Translations under genes and position numbers: made by a program
Shown here: piece by piece, positions 26,110-35,205 of the stretch
How the letters are laid out: every line of letters starts with the position of its first letter
How positions within the stretch are numbered: position 1 is the stretch's first letter
Source: Nocardia aurantiaca
Lineage (GTDB): Bacteria > Actinomycetota > Actinomycetes > Mycobacteriales > Mycobacteriaceae
Reading direction: 5' to 3'
Length of the DNA stretch: 64,000 nt
Assembly: GCF_009708175.1 (NCBI RefSeq)
Contig: NZ_WMBB01000001.1
Coordinates: 744,001-808,000, forward strand
The notes under the pieces: generated by a model
Told to the model about the DNA's origin: nothing
The model's database searches: none
The model's input: the letters and a program-made list of their open reading frames with translations, nothing else

Positions 26110-27249
26110 ATGTTCGTACTTGACGACGACGAGAAGGCGATCGTCGAGACCGCCCGCTCCTTCGCCGACGAGCTGCTCGCGCCCAACGCCCTGGAATGGG
26201 ATGAGCGCAAGCACTTTCCGGTGGACGTGCTGCGCAAGGCGGGCTCGCTCGGCCTGGGCGGCATCTACGTGCGCGAGGACGTGGGCGGCTCGCAGCTGCG
26301 GCGGCTGGACGCCGTGCGCATCTTCGAGCAGCTGGCCACCGGCTGCCCGGCCGTGGCCGCCTACATCTCCATCCACAATATGGCGACGTGGATGATCGAC
26401 ACCTACGGCGATGAGGCGCAACGCAATCGGTGGCTGCCGGGGCTGACCTCCATGGACCTGCTGGCGTCCTACGCGCTCACCGAGCCGGGCGTCGGCTCCG
26501 ACGCGGCGGCCCTGAGCACCAAGGCCGTGCGCGACGGCGACGACTACCTGCTCACCGGGGTCAAGCAGTTCATCTCCGGCGCGGGCAGCACCGATGTGTA
26601 CGTGATCATGGCGCGGACCGGAAACGAAGGGGCGCGCGGGATCTCGGCCTTCATCGTCCCGGCCGATACGCCCGGACTGTCCTTCGGTGCCAATGAGAAG
26701 AAGATGGGCTGGAACGCCCAGCCCACCCGGCAGGTCATTCTCGACGACGCCAGGATTCCGGCGGCCAACCTGCTCGGTGCGGAGGGCAATGGCTTCCGCA
26801 TCGCCATGAACGGGCTCAACGGCGGGCGGCTCAATATCGCCGCCTGCTCGATGGGCGGGGCACAGGCCGCGCTCGACCGGACCGTGGCCTACATGTCCCA
26901 GCGCAAGGCCTTCGGCTCCCGGCTGCTGGACAACACGGCCCTGCAATTCGACCTCGCCGATATGCGCACCTCGCTGGAGGCCGCCCGCACTCTGCTGTGG
27001 CGGGCCGCGGCCGCCCTCGACGCTGACGCCCCCGACAAGGTGGAGTTGTGCGCCATGGCCAAGCGGTTCGCCACCGATGCCGGATTCGAGGTGGCCAATA
27101 AGGCCCTGCAACTGCACGGCGGCTACGGTTACCTGGCCGAATACGGCATCGAGAAGATCGTTCGCGACCTGCGGGTGCATCAGATTCTCGAGGGTACGAA
27201 CGAGATCATGCGGGTGGTCGTCGCCCGCTCGGTGGTAGGGGCGGCGTGA
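26110..27249 (+). CDS. acyl-CoA dehydrogenase, probably isobutyryl-CoA dehydrogenase
   Basis: A 379-residue FAD acyl-CoA dehydrogenase of normal length. The signature ALTEPGVGSDAAAL near residue 125 binds FAD and substrate, and the catalytic Glu lies in ILEGTNEIMRVVVARS near 365. It probably converts isobutyryl-CoA to methacrylyl-CoA, since it sits between MmsA and 3-hydroxyisobutyryl-CoA hydrolase in a complete valine set. It begins three bases after the mmsA stop, so it is co-transcribed. Exact chain specificity cannot be read from sequence. Confidence 0.92.
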   Translation: MFVLDDDEKAIVETARSFADELLAPNALEWDERKHFPVDVLRKAGSLGLGGIYVREDVGGSQLRRLDAVRIFEQLATGCPAVAAYISIHNMATWMIDTYGDEAQRNRWLPGLTSMDLLASYALTEPGVGSDAAALSTKAVRDGDDYLLTGVKQFISGAGSTDVYVIMARTGNEGARGISAFIVPADTPGLSFGANEKKMGWNAQPTRQVILDDARIPAANLLGAEGNGFRIAMNGLNGGRLNIAACSMGGAQAALDRTVAYMSQRKAFGSRLLDNTALQFDLADMRTSLEAARTLLWRAAAALDADAPDKVELCAMAKRFATDAGFEVANKALQLHGGYGYLAEYGIEKIVRDLRVHQILEGTNEIMRVVVARSVVGAA

Positions 27250-27337
27250 ACGGTCAGGACCCGGAGGCGGCGCTCCGCCTCCCCGCGCTTGCCCGCGTGA
27301 CCATGGAGCACCTTGTGCGCGCCAGAAAGGAAACAGC

Positions 27338-28438
27338 ATGAGCGCAGCCGTGAACGAACCCGAGGTGTTGATCGAGAAGCGTGACGGCCTCGGCCTGATC
27401 ACGCTCAACCGGCCGCGGGCCATCAACGCGCTCAATCACCCCATGGCGCTGACCATCCTGGACGCGCTACGGGCCTGGGCCGACGACGACCAGGTGCGCG
27501 CGGTGGTGCTCACCGGCGCGGGCGAGCGCGGACTGTGCGCGGGCGGCGATATCGTCGCCATCTACAACGACGCCAAGGCGACCGTGTCGCAAGGTGATTC
27601 GCCGCAGGTCGCGGCCGACTCGCCGAGCGGGAAGTTCTGGCGCGACGAGTACATCCTCAACGCGCTGATCAAGCGCTACCCGAAGCCGTACGTCGCGGTC
27701 ATGGACGGGATCGTCATGGGCGGCGGCGTCGGCCTGTCCGGGCACGCGTCGCACCGCATCGTGACCGAGCGGTCCATGGTCGGCATGCCCGAGACCGGCA
27801 TCGGCTTCATCCCGGATGTGGGCGGCACCTGGCTGCTGGCGCACGCGCCGGGCGAGATCGGCACCCATGTCGCGCTCACCACCGCACGCATGTCCGCCGG
27901 TGACGCCATCGTGGCCGGCTTCGCCGACTACTTCGTGCCGTCCGAGCACATTCCGGCGCTGCTGGAGGCGCTGGCCACCACCGAGGTCGACGTGGCCATC
28001 GCCAAGTTCGCGCAGCCCGCCCCGGTCTCGGAGTTCGCGGCACAGCAGGAATGGATCGACTCCTGCTACAGCGCGGACACCGTCGAGGAGATCGTGCACC
28101 GGCTGCGGATCGACGGCCGGGACGAGGCCGCCAAGGCCGCCGACGACGTGGAATCGAAATCGCCGGTGGCACTGAAGGTCACGCTGCGCTCGCTGCGTGA
28201 CGCGCGCCGGGCCGCCGATCTCGAAGCGGCGCTGAACCAGGAATACCGGGTCTCCGTCGCCTCCCTCAATACCCACGACCTGGTGGAAGGCATTCGCGCC
28301 CAGGTCATCGACAAGGACCGCAACCCGCAATGGTCGCCCGCCACCCTGGCGGACGTCACCGAGGCCGACGTCGACGCCTACTTCGGCGCGCTCGGCGATC
28401 GCGAATTGGGTTTGGCCGCACCGAAGGACGAGCAATGA
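27338..28438 (+). CDS. 3-hydroxyisobutyryl-CoA hydrolase (crotonase superfamily)
   Basis: 366 residues, longer than ordinary enoyl-CoA hydratases and of the length of HIBYL-CoA hydrolases. The crotonase oxyanion loop is [12 protein letters not shown] near residue 68, and the hydrolase marks are [18 protein letters not shown] near 128 and [14 protein letters not shown] near 152, where a Glu and an Asp take the catalytic roles. It releases 3-hydroxyisobutyrate and CoA. AGAAAGGAA precedes the ATG. About 90 bases separate it from the dehydrogenase gene; its stop overlaps the mmsB start (ATGA). Confidence 0.92.
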   Translation: MSAAVNEPEVLIEKRDGLGLITLNRPRAINALNHPMALTILDALRAWADDDQVRAVVLTGAGERGLCAGGDIVAIYNDAKATVSQGDSPQVAADSPSGKFWRDEYILNALIKRYPKPYVAVMDGIVMGGGVGLSGHASHRIVTERSMVGMPETGIGFIPDVGGTWLLAHAPGEIGTHVALTTARMSAGDAIVAGFADYFVPSEHIPALLEALATTEVDVAIAKFAQPAPVSEFAAQQEWIDSCYSADTVEEIVHRLRIDGRDEAAKAADDVESKSPVALKVTLRSLRDARRAADLEAALNQEYRVSVASLNTHDLVEGIRAQVIDKDRNPQWSPATLADVTEADVDAYFGALGDRELGLAAPKDEQ

Positions 28439-29334
28439 GCACCAACACCAAGATCGGATTCCTCGGTCTCGGGCACATGGGCGGCCCGATGGCCGCCAAC
28501 CTGGTCAAGGCCGGATACGACGTCCTGGCCTTCGATCCCGTGCCCGCCGCGCAGGATCAGGCGCGCCAGGACGGGGCGACCGTGGTCGCCACCGCCGCCG
28601 AGGCCGTCGCGGCCTCCGACATCGTTATCACCATGCTGCCCAACGGCCGCATCGTGCTGGACCTCTACGGCGAGATCCTCCCGGCCGCGAAGCCGGGCAC
28701 GCTGTTCGTCGACTGCTCCACCATCGACGTCGCCGATGCCAAGCAGGCCGCGGAACTCGCTGCGGCAGCGGGACATCGGGCCCTCGACGCCCCGGTCTCC
28801 GGCGGTGTGGCGGGCGCGGCGGCGGGCACCCTCACCTTCATGGTGGGCGGCGCGGCCTCCGACTTCGCCGACGCCCTGCCGCTGCTGGAGATCATGGGCG
28901 GCAAGGTCGTGCACTGCGGCGGCGCCGGCGTGGGCCAGGCCGCCAAGATCTGCAACAACATGCTGCTGGGCATCTCCATGATCGGTCTGTCGGAAGCCAT
29001 TGTGCTGGGCGAGAAGCTGGGTCTCACACACGACAAGTTCTTCGACGTGGTATCCACCGCGTCGGGGCAGTCATGGGCGCTGACCTCGTATTGCCCGGTG
29101 CCCGGACCGGTTCCGGCCAGCCCGGCCAACAACGACTACAAACCCGGCTTCGCGACCGCGCTCATGGCCAAGGACCTGGTCCTGGCGGCGAACGCGCTGC
29201 GCGCCAACGGCGTCGACGGCCAGATCGGGCAGCTGGCAGCGGAGATCTACACCCGCTTCAACCAGGACGAAGCGGGCAAGGACTTCTCGGCTATCGTCAC
29301 CGATATCCGCAAGCGATCGGGAGAGGAAGACTGA
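28435..29334 (+). CDS. mmsB: 3-hydroxyisobutyrate dehydrogenase
   Basis: A 299-residue beta-hydroxyacid dehydrogenase. The Rossmann motif [15 protein letters not shown] is at residues 7-21, the substrate-binding [11 protein letters not shown] near 119, and the catalytic lysine in [11 protein letters not shown] near 170. It oxidises 3-hydroxyisobutyrate to methylmalonate semialdehyde, the substrate of MmsA four genes upstream. The ATG overlaps the upstream stop (ATGA), and its own stop overlaps the next start by one base (TGATG), so the operon is tightly coupled. Confidence 0.94.
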   Translation: MSTNTKIGFLGLGHMGGPMAANLVKAGYDVLAFDPVPAAQDQARQDGATVVATAAEAVAASDIVITMLPNGRIVLDLYGEILPAAKPGTLFVDCSTIDVADAKQAAELAAAAGHRALDAPVSGGVAGAAAGTLTFMVGGAASDFADALPLLEIMGGKVVHCGGAGVGQAAKICNNMLLGISMIGLSEAIVLGEKLGLTHDKFFDVVSTASGQSWALTSYCPVPGPVPASPANNDYKPGFATALMAKDLVLAANALRANGVDGQIGQLAAEIYTRFNQDEAGKDFSAIVTDIRKRSGEED

Positions 29335-30158
29335 TGACTGCATCGCGTAGCGATTCGGTGAGGGGTGGTGAGGCGACGGGTGGGCCCGACTTCGAGACCA
29401 TTCTGCTGGAGCGCAAGGGGCGCGTCGCCCTCATCACGCTGAATCGGCCGAAGGCCCTCAACGCGCTGAACTCGCAGGTCCTGGCCGACATTTCCGCGGC
29501 ACTGGACGAGCTGGAGAACGACGACGAAGTCGGCGCCGTGGTGCTGACCGGGTCCGACCGGGCCTTCGCGGCCGGCGCGGACATCAAGGAGATGCAGTCC
29601 AAGTCCTATATGGACATGTTCCTGACCGACCACTTCTCCGGTTGGGATCGACTGGTCGCGTTCCGTAAGCCCATCATCGCCGCGGTCGCCGGCTACGCCC
29701 TCGGCGGCGGCTGCGAACTCGCCATGATGTGCGACATCCTGCTCGCCGCCGACACCGCCAAGTTCGGGCAGCCCGAGATCAAGCTCGGCGTCATCCCCGG
29801 CATGGGCGGCTCCCAGCGCCTCACCCGCGCCGTCGGCAAGGCCAAGGCCATGGATCTCATTCTCACCGGCCGGAATATGGATGCCGAGGAAGCTGAGCGC
29901 GCGGGCCTGGTCTCGCGCATCGTCCCGGCCGCCGACCTCGTCGCCACGGCCATGGAGGTCGCCGAGACCGTCGCCGCCATGTCGCTGCCGTCGGTCATGA
30001 TCGCCAAGGAAGCCGTCGACCGCGCCTTCGAGACCACCCTCACCGAGGGCCTTCGCTTCGAACGCCGCGTCTTCCACTCGCTGTTCGCGACCGAGGACCA
30101 GAAGGAAGGCATGACCGCCTTCGTCGAGAAGCGGCCCGCGAACTTCACCAACAAGTAG
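29334..30158 (+). CDS. enoyl-CoA hydratase
   Basis: A 274-residue crotonase with both catalytic glutamates in place: [11 protein letters not shown] near residue 125 and [14 protein letters not shown] near 145. The oxyanion loop is [12 protein letters not shown] near 80. The likely role is hydration of methacrylyl-CoA to 3-hydroxyisobutyryl-CoA, which fills the one missing step between the acyl-CoA dehydrogenase and the hydrolase. It closes the valine operon; a strong hairpin follows. The first 20 residues ([20 protein letters not shown]) are a non-conserved extension. Confidence 0.92.
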   Translation: MTASRSDSVRGGEATGGPDFETILLERKGRVALITLNRPKALNALNSQVLADISAALDELENDDEVGAVVLTGSDRAFAAGADIKEMQSKSYMDMFLTDHFSGWDRLVAFRKPIIAAVAGYALGGGCELAMMCDILLAADTAKFGQPEIKLGVIPGMGGSQRLTRAVGKAKAMDLILTGRNMDAEEAERAGLVSRIVPAADLVATAMEVAETVAAMSLPSVMIAKEAVDRAFETTLTEGLRFERRVFHSLFATEDQKEGMTAFVEKRPANFTNK

Positions 30159-30183
30159 GCGCGCCACCCACTCTCGAAGCTCT

Positions 30184-30215
30184 CATGCCCCGCTGCCCGA
30201 CGGCATCGGGGCATG
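30184..30215. terminator. bidirectional hairpin between convergent genes
   Basis: CATGCCCCG (30184-30192) pairs perfectly with CGGGGCATG (30207-30215) across a 14-base loop, between the end of the valine operon and the end of the Hsp70-like gene. There is no long T-run, as is usual in actinobacterial terminators. Confidence 0.65.
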
Positions 30216-30222
30216 GTGGGTT

Positions 30223-31278
30223 TCAGCCGTGTTTGGGCGGGCCTACTACTTCGACGGTTGGGGGTTTGCCGTCGGTGTGGCCGCCGCCGTCGCGGTTCAT
30301 GGCCAGCCCGCCGACGATGGCGCCGCTCAGGGTGGCGGTGACCGCCACTGCCGCAACGAGTTTGCGGCGGGAGACGGGGGCGGGGGCGGGGGGCTCGGGG
30401 AGGTTGGCGGCGGGAGGCAGGTGGACGCTGCGGATGCTGCGTGCCGACGGGCGTTCGGCGGCCAGCAGGACCGCGCCGCGGGTGGAGACGAATTCGGGTT
30501 CGGGATCGTAGATGAGCGGGTAGCCCAGCTGCTGTTTCAGCTCGTCGCGAATGCTCTTGTTGCGGGTGCAGCCACCCAGGAGAGCCATGCGGGTGGGCCG
30601 GATGCCGGTCTCGTCGATCATGTGCCGGACGAAGGACGCCGAGTGATGAATGCCCGCTTCGACGAGTTCGGCGAAATCACTGCGAGTGACCACGGTGCGC
30701 TGCCCGGTGATCGGGTCGCAGACGGCCAGTACCCGCTCGGAGGCCAGCGCCTCCTTCTGGCGGCGGGCGGTGGCCAGGTCCAGGGTGACGCCGCCGCGGG
30801 TGAGCATCCAGCGCAGCAGGGCATCGTGGCCGTCACCGCCCAGCACGGTGCTGCGCTTGGTGGCGAGGACGGCATCGGTTCGGCAGTCGATCTGGGTGAG
30901 GGTCAGCCCGGAAGCGCCCAGGTCGTAGAGCAGGATCGAACCCTCGGTGGGCAGCTTGCCGGTGAATCTGAGATACCTGAGCTGGGCCACCGGCTCGTCG
31001 ATGACGGTGAGGCGATTGCGGCCCGCGGCGGTGCGGATGGCCTCGGCGTGGGTGGAGCAGCGGCAGGTCACCGCGACGCCGGTGATGAACTCGTCCCGTT
31101 CGGCCGCCGACTTCCGCATCTGCGCAATGGCCTCGAAGACCGCCTCCTCCATGCTTCCGCCGCCGGCCCGGCGCAGGACCTTGCACCGATCGATGGGAGG
31201 CAGGTGAGGCTGGTCGGAATGGGTGAGCATGGCGCGTGCGCCAGCAGCGCCCGCCGACACCCCGAGGACCAGCACCAT
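30223..31278 (-). CDS. Hsp70-like ATPase with C-terminal membrane anchor
   Basis: 351 residues. The fold signs are of the actin/Hsp70 ATPase type: LGVSAGAAGARAM at the start (phosphate 1), YDLGASGLTLTQID near 115 (phosphate 2) and LLGGCTRNKSIRDELKQQLG near 230 (adenosine motif). The usual Hsp70 substrate-binding domain is absent; instead a proline-rich stretch, RRKL, one transmembrane segment (about 305-325) and a short Gly/Asp-rich tail follow, so the ATPase faces the cytoplasm. The start is the ATG at 31278 with TGAGG upstream. Such anchored Hsp70-like proteins are common in Nocardia and mycobacteria; the function is not known. Confidence 0.78.
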   Translation of the reverse strand: MVLVLGVSAGAAGARAMLTHSDQPHLPPIDRCKVLRRAGGGSMEEAVFEAIAQMRKSAAERDEFITGVAVTCRCSTHAEAIRTAAGRNRLTVIDEPVAQLRYLRFTGKLPTEGSILLYDLGASGLTLTQIDCRTDAVLATKRSTVLGGDGHDALLRWMLTRGGVTLDLATARRQKEALASERVLAVCDPITGQRTVVTRSDFAELVEAGIHHSASFVRHMIDETGIRPTRMALLGGCTRNKSIRDELKQQLGYPLIYDPEPEFVSTRGAVLLAAERPSARSIRSVHLPPAANLPEPPAPAPVSRRKLVAAVAVTATLSGAIVGGLAMNRDGGGHTDGKPPTVEVVGPPKHG

Positions 31279-31354
31279 GGCCTCAATGGTGAACCTTTCG
31301 CGGGCCGAAGCCAAGACTATGACGCAGGAAATTGGCTGCTGGGTCGCTGAACGG

Positions 31355-31897
31355 TTACTGACCGGCCCACCGTGTGGGGGAGCTACCCGGATCGAAATCG
31401 CCGGCCGCCTGCCGGAACTCCGCCAGCAATTGCAGCAGCAGCTGCAATCGTTCCGGCGGCAGTCCGGCCTCGGCGAAAACTCGCCGGTTCAGCTCGGTGG
31501 TGGCCTTCGCTACCAATTCTCTTCCGGCATCGGTGATTTCGATGAGCGTCGCCCGCCGGTCACTGGGATGTGGCACACGTTTCACCAACTGCGCCGCCTC
31601 CAGCCGATCCACCGTGTTGGTGACGGAGGTGGGATGCACCTGAAGACGGGCACTGGCCACCGCCATGGGCAGCGCGCCGGTTTTGCTGAAACTCAGAAGC
31701 ATGAGTAGCTCGTACCGCGAAAAGGTCAAACCGGACGGCCGCAGCGCTTCGTCCACCCGCGCCATGACGATCTGCTGTGCCCGCACCAGCGACGTCACCG
31801 CCGCCATTCCGTCGGCCACATCGCCCCAGCCGTGCTCGATCCACTGACGGTGCGCCTCCTCGATCGGATCGAGCGGCAGCGGACGTGGTCGAGACAT
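31355..31897 (-). CDS. MarR family transcriptional regulator
   Basis: 180 residues with the MarR winged helix-turn-helix: LTFSRYELLMLLSFSK near 55, the recognition helix VHPTSVTNTVDRLEAA near 85, and the DRRATLIEITDAGRELV wing near 112. MarR proteins bind palindromes as dimers and respond to phenolic or other small ligands. The ATG at 31897 is chosen; a longer frame exists upstream. It lies 76 bases before the Hsp70-like gene on the same strand and could be in one transcript with it. Confidence 0.88.
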   Translation of the reverse strand: MSRPRPLPLDPIEEAHRQWIEHGWGDVADGMAAVTSLVRAQQIVMARVDEALRPSGLTFSRYELLMLLSFSKTGALPMAVASARLQVHPTSVTNTVDRLEAAQLVKRVPHPSDRRATLIEITDAGRELVAKATTELNRRVFAEAGLPPERLQLLLQLLAEFRQAAGDFDPGSSPTRWAGQ

Positions 31898-32024
31898 GTC
31901 CCGATCATCGCACGTCACGAACCGCGCGGCCGCAGCGCCGAGCCGATCCGCGGGGCGCATAGAAATCACGGTGATTCGAAACCTCGTCCGCGGGCCCGAT
32001 TCGCCGCACTATTGGTGACACGAT

Positions 32025-32099
32025 GCGGCTGTGTCCGAGTTGGTCAGGAGCAGGCCTGCAAAGCCTGTCACACGGGTTCGAGTCCCGTCGGTCGCTCCA
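32025..32099 (+). tRNA. tRNA-Cys (GCA)
   Basis: 75 bases with encoded CCA. Acceptor GCGGCTG pairs with CGGTCGC (two G-U pairs); D-arm TCCG/AGGA; anticodon stem CAGGC/GCCTG with loop CTGCAAA, giving anticodon GCA; T-arm ACGGG-TTCGAGT-CCCGT. A terminator hairpin follows. Confidence 0.95.
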
Positions 32100-32107
32100 T
32101 CGAAGAG

Positions 32108-32133
32108 CGCCTCCCGCGCATTCACGGGAGGCG
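32108..32133 (+). terminator. hairpin after tRNA-Cys
   Basis: CGCCTCCCG (32108-32116) and CGGGAGGCG (32125-32133) form a perfect 9-base stem with an 8-base loop, nine bases after the tRNA and just before the convergent phosphoesterase stop. It probably serves both. Confidence 0.7.
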
Positions 32134-32142
32134 TTCCGGCCT

Positions 32143-33549
32143 TCAGATCGACATCACGCCGGTGAGGTCGCGCGGCACCACGAAATTGCGGTCGGCCGTC
32201 GTGCCAAGGGTGTATTCGGGTAGCAGACCGAAATATTCGCCCCGGGAGCGCGTGCTCCAGCGCCGCGCGGCCTCGGTGCGGGTCTTGTGGAAATTCAGCA
32301 TGTAGCCGCCTTCGTAGAGGCGCAGCAGCATGTAACCGCCCGGATATTCCTTGGCCGCCGCGACTTCCAGGAATTCGACCGGGATCGGCAGATCGGCGTG
32401 CGTGCGGCGATTCCGGTGGGTGTGCCCGGAGTGGTGCAGGAAGACGCCGGGCGCCGACCGGTAGATCGATTGCAGCTCGGCGGCATTCGCGGCGTCGAGA
32501 ATGAAGCTGGGGCCCGCGATGTTGGACCAGCCGGACTCGGTGGTGACCGGGTGATGGCCGAAAACCAGTGTGGGCCGGTCCGGGTCGCCGGTGAGCAGCT
32601 CGCGCAGCTGGTCGAGCTGGGCCCGGTCCAGGGTACCGCCGGGGGCGTCGAGCTGGGTGGTATCCAGGGCGATCAGACGTAGCCCGCCGATCTCATGGGA
32701 CACCAATTGTTGTCTGGCGCTGAAGGAATCGCCCCAGCAGTCGTGGCGGTCGAGATACGGGGTGCAGCTGGCGTAGTCGGGGCCCGGGTGCGGGCGATCG
32801 TGATTGCCGCGGGCGGCGAACCAGTCCCGGCCGGGCGCACCCCAGGTCGCGAGCTGGGCGTGGACGCCGCGCACCTGGTCGGGGGTGGCCTCGGCGGTGA
32901 GGTCACCGGCGAGCAGCAGATGGTCGACGGCACGGTCGGGTCGGTGCATATCGTCGAGCAGCGCGGTCAGCATGACCTCGGGATACGGTGGGAGACCGGG
33001 CTCCTGGCGCACACCGGGCGGCAGGCCCGCGGCGATCAGCCCGCTGATCTCCTCGCCGTAGTGAATGTCATTGGATAGGGCGATGGTTCGCAGCAGCCGC
33101 CCCGGCGGCGGCACCAGGGTGGTGAAGACCCCTTGCGATTCCGGCGTATTCGGCACGCGCGTGGCCACATTCAGCGCGGGCGCGGCCGGAATGCCCCGCG
33201 AGCGCGCCTCGAATCGATACGCGCGCCCGGGTTCGAGGCCGGTGACCTCCGCGTAATGGTAGGCGGTCGGCTGCGGGTCGCCGAAGATCTGCCGCGGTCC
33301 GGATCCGTCCGCGGGACCGAGCCACACCTCGCTGTCGGTCTCGACGGGCACGGTGTTCCCATTGGCGTCCGGGCCCAGGGTCGTCCAGGTGAACGCGGCC
33401 GACTGTTCGGTAATGGTGACGACCTCGAGATCGGTCACCACGAGCGAACCCGCCTGTGCCCGAGCCGTTGCCGGCCCCGCCATGGGCAGTGCCGCGGCTG
33501 CCGCCAGGAGGCCGAGAACCTGTCGTCGATTCGGCCCGCAGCAGCTCAT
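32143..33549 (-). CDS. Tat-exported metallophosphoesterase
   Basis: 468 residues. The twin-arginine signal NRRQVLGLLAAAAALPMAG ends at about residue 32 (ARAQA). A fibronectin-like N-terminal domain (about 35-140) follows, then a calcineurin-like phosphoesterase: NDIHYG near 167 (DxH), LLAGDLTAE near 219 (GD), ARGNHDRPH near 251 (GNHD), FGHHPV near 322 and HSGHTHRN near 361. All metal ligands are present. It probably releases phosphate from organic phosphates outside the cell. The ATG at 33549 has AGGACG upstream. It lies eight bases from the next gene on the same strand. Confidence 0.9.
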   Translation of the reverse strand: MSCCGPNRRQVLGLLAAAAALPMAGPATARAQAGSLVVTDLEVVTITEQSAAFTWTTLGPDANGNTVPVETDSEVWLGPADGSGPRQIFGDPQPTAYHYAEVTGLEPGRAYRFEARSRGIPAAPALNVATRVPNTPESQGVFTTLVPPPGRLLRTIALSNDIHYGEEISGLIAAGLPPGVRQEPGLPPYPEVMLTALLDDMHRPDRAVDHLLLAGDLTAEATPDQVRGVHAQLATWGAPGRDWFAARGNHDRPHPGPDYASCTPYLDRHDCWGDSFSARQQLVSHEIGGLRLIALDTTQLDAPGGTLDRAQLDQLRELLTGDPDRPTLVFGHHPVTTESGWSNIAGPSFILDAANAAELQSIYRSAPGVFLHHSGHTHRNRRTHADLPIPVEFLEVAAAKEYPGGYMLLRLYEGGYMLNFHKTRTEAARRWSTRSRGEYFGLLPEYTLGTTADRNFVVPRDLTGVMSI

Positions 33550-33556
33550 GATCGTC

Positions 33557-34000
33557 CTACTTGGCGTCGGTGGAGCAGACCTTCCATGCGCCGTCTTCCT
33601 TGCGCAGGTGTTCATTGGTCGAGCGCTTGCTGTCGGCGGTGCCGGGCAGGGTGAGGGTGCCCAGGGTGATGGCGGTGGCACGGTCGCCGGTGATGGTGAT
33701 GCCCTCGACCGAATCGACCTTCATGGAGACCTTGCCCTGATCCATGGCCTTCTTCTGGGCTTCCGGGAGCGCGTCGTACTGGGCGCGGTCGCCCGCGCAG
33801 GTCTTGCCGACGGCCTGCGACGCCCCGCCCGAGGAGAGCGCGCCGTAGAAGTCACGTACCGCGGTCTCGATCCGCTTGTCGTCGCCGGCTCCGGAGTCCT
33901 TGCCGTTCAACGTCACCGCGGTGGCGATGCCACCGGCCACGAGCACCGCGGCTGCCACGCCGAGTCCGATGGTCAAGGGGGTACGCCGCTGCAAGCTCAT
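33557..34000 (-). CDS. membrane-anchored small protein of unknown function
   Basis: 147 residues. One N-terminal transmembrane segment (about residues 9-31, LTIGLGVAAAVLVAGGIATAV) after a short basic head anchors an extracytoplasmic domain (40-147) with the look of a DUF4878/NTF2-like fold: an early helix DKRIETAVRDFYGAL, two cysteines (TCAGD and VCSTD) that could pair, and a closing beta sheet. Mycobacteriales carry many such proteins. AAGGATC precedes the ATG. It is upstream of the exported phosphoesterase and probably co-transcribed with it. Confidence 0.75.
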   Translation of the reverse strand: MSLQRRTPLTIGLGVAAAVLVAGGIATAVTLNGKDSGAGDDKRIETAVRDFYGALSSGGASQAVGKTCAGDRAQYDALPEAQKKAMDQGKVSMKVDSVEGITITGDRATAITLGTLTLPGTADSKRSTNEHLRKEDGAWKVCSTDAK

Positions 34001-34130
34001 CGAGATCCTTACGACTCCGGCCGATCTTCGTTGCTGTCCGTCCGGGGCCGTGCCCCGGAACGCACGCAGACTACAGCGATTTCCAGTCGATTGGTGGGGT
34101 GGCATTCGAACCCGCGATATGGAACTGTAC

Positions 34131-34149
34131 GTTGGTTAGGCAAACCTCA
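34131..34149 (+). promoter_or_regulatory. IdeR/DtxR-type iron box upstream of the iron transporter
   Basis: The 19 bases GTTGGTTAGGCAAACCTCA match the IdeR consensus TTAGGTTAGGCTAACCTAA at 15 of 19 positions, including the whole TTAGGC core and AACCT. It lies 32 bases before the ATG of the substrate-binding gene, where a repressor would block transcription when iron is sufficient. Confidence 0.72.
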
Positions 34150-34180
34150 GGGGCGAGCCTGGGGTGAGGAAAGGACGGTC

Positions 34181-35203
34181 ATGACGGCGGCTCGATGGAA
34201 ACTGGTGTCCGGTGCACTGGCGGCGATCGCGGTGCTCGGCGCGACCACGGCTTGCTCGAACTCGTCCAAGGACGACAACGAGATCCTGGTCTACAACGCG
34301 CAGCACGAATCTCTCACCAAGGAGTGGATCGACGCCTTCACCAAGGACACCGGCATCAAGGTGACCATCCGCAACGGCGGTGACACCGACCTGGGCAACC
34401 AGCTCGTGGCCGAGGGCAAGAACTCGCCCGCCGATGTCTTCCTCACCGAGAACTCCCCGGCCATGGCGCTGGTCGAGAACGCCGGCCTGTTCTCCGATGT
34501 CGACCCCGGCACCCTCGCGCAGGTGCCCGACCAGTTCCGCCCCTCCACCGGCAAGTGGACCGGAATCGCCGCGCGCTCCACCGTTTTCGTCTACAACACC
34601 GCCAAGCTCCCCGCCGACCAGCTGCCCAAGTCGCTGCTGGATCTGCAGCAGCCCCAATGGAAGGGCCGCTGGAGCGGCGCCGCCTCGGGCGCGGACTTCC
34701 AAGCCATCGTGGCCGCCCTGCTCGTCCAGAAGGGCGAGGATGCCACGAAGGCGTGGCTGAAGGGCATGAAGGACAACGCGATCATCTCGCAGAACAACAC
34801 CACCGTCATGAAGGGCGTGAACTCCGGTCAGTTCGACGGTGGCGTGATCTACCACTACTACTGGTACCGCGACCAGGCCAAGACCAAGGAGAACAGCGGC
34901 AACACCCAGCTGTTCTACTTCAAGAATCAGGACCCGGGCGCCTTCGTCTCTATTTCCGGCGGCGGCGTGCTGAAGTCGAGCAAGAAGCAGGCCAACGCCC
35001 AGAAGTTCCTGAACTTCATCACCTCCAAGAAGGGGCAGGAGGTGCTGCGCGACGGTGACTCCATGGAGTACCCGGTGGCCTCCGACGTCGCGGCGAACCC
35101 CGCGCTGCCGCCGCTGGCCTCGCTGAACGCGCCCAAGATCGACCCGAGCAAGCTGGACGCCAAGAAGGTCACGCAGCTCATGACCGAGGCGGGTCTGCTG
35201 TAA
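34181..35203 (+). CDS. ferric-iron ABC transporter substrate-binding protein (FbpA/FutA-like)
   Basis: 340 residues. A signal sequence ends at a lipobox-like TTAC near residue 25. The mature protein is the iron-type SBP_bac class: EILVYNAQHE at the start, the DVFLTENSPAMALVENAGLF segment (ENSPA is typical of iron binders), and YHYYWYRDQAKT near 225, whose tyrosines are positioned to bind ferric iron. GGAAAGGACG precedes the ATG at 34181. It is the first of three genes (binding protein, permease, ATPase) behind an IdeR-type box, so it is probably expressed under iron limitation. Confidence 0.92.
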   Translation: MTAARWKLVSGALAAIAVLGATTACSNSSKDDNEILVYNAQHESLTKEWIDAFTKDTGIKVTIRNGGDTDLGNQLVAEGKNSPADVFLTENSPAMALVENAGLFSDVDPGTLAQVPDQFRPSTGKWTGIAARSTVFVYNTAKLPADQLPKSLLDLQQPQWKGRWSGAASGADFQAIVAALLVQKGEDATKAWLKGMKDNAIISQNNTTVMKGVNSGQFDGGVIYHYYWYRDQAKTKENSGNTQLFYFKNQDPGAFVSISGGGVLKSSKKQANAQKFLNFITSKKGQEVLRDGDSMEYPVASDVAANPALPPLASLNAPKIDPSKLDAKKVTQLMTEAGLL

Positions 35204-35205
35204 CC

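Noticed and set aside
21151..27435. A single 2094-codon open frame on the minus strand
   Set aside because: Only the first 3300 bases from 24450 are IcmF. The upstream half is antisense to mmsA, the acyl-CoA dehydrogenase and the hydrolase, whose motifs prove the plus strand; high GC keeps the frame open.
31777..31962. Small plus-strand frame antisense to the MarR gene
   Set aside because: Translation lacks any motif; the MarR winged helix on the minus strand is clear.
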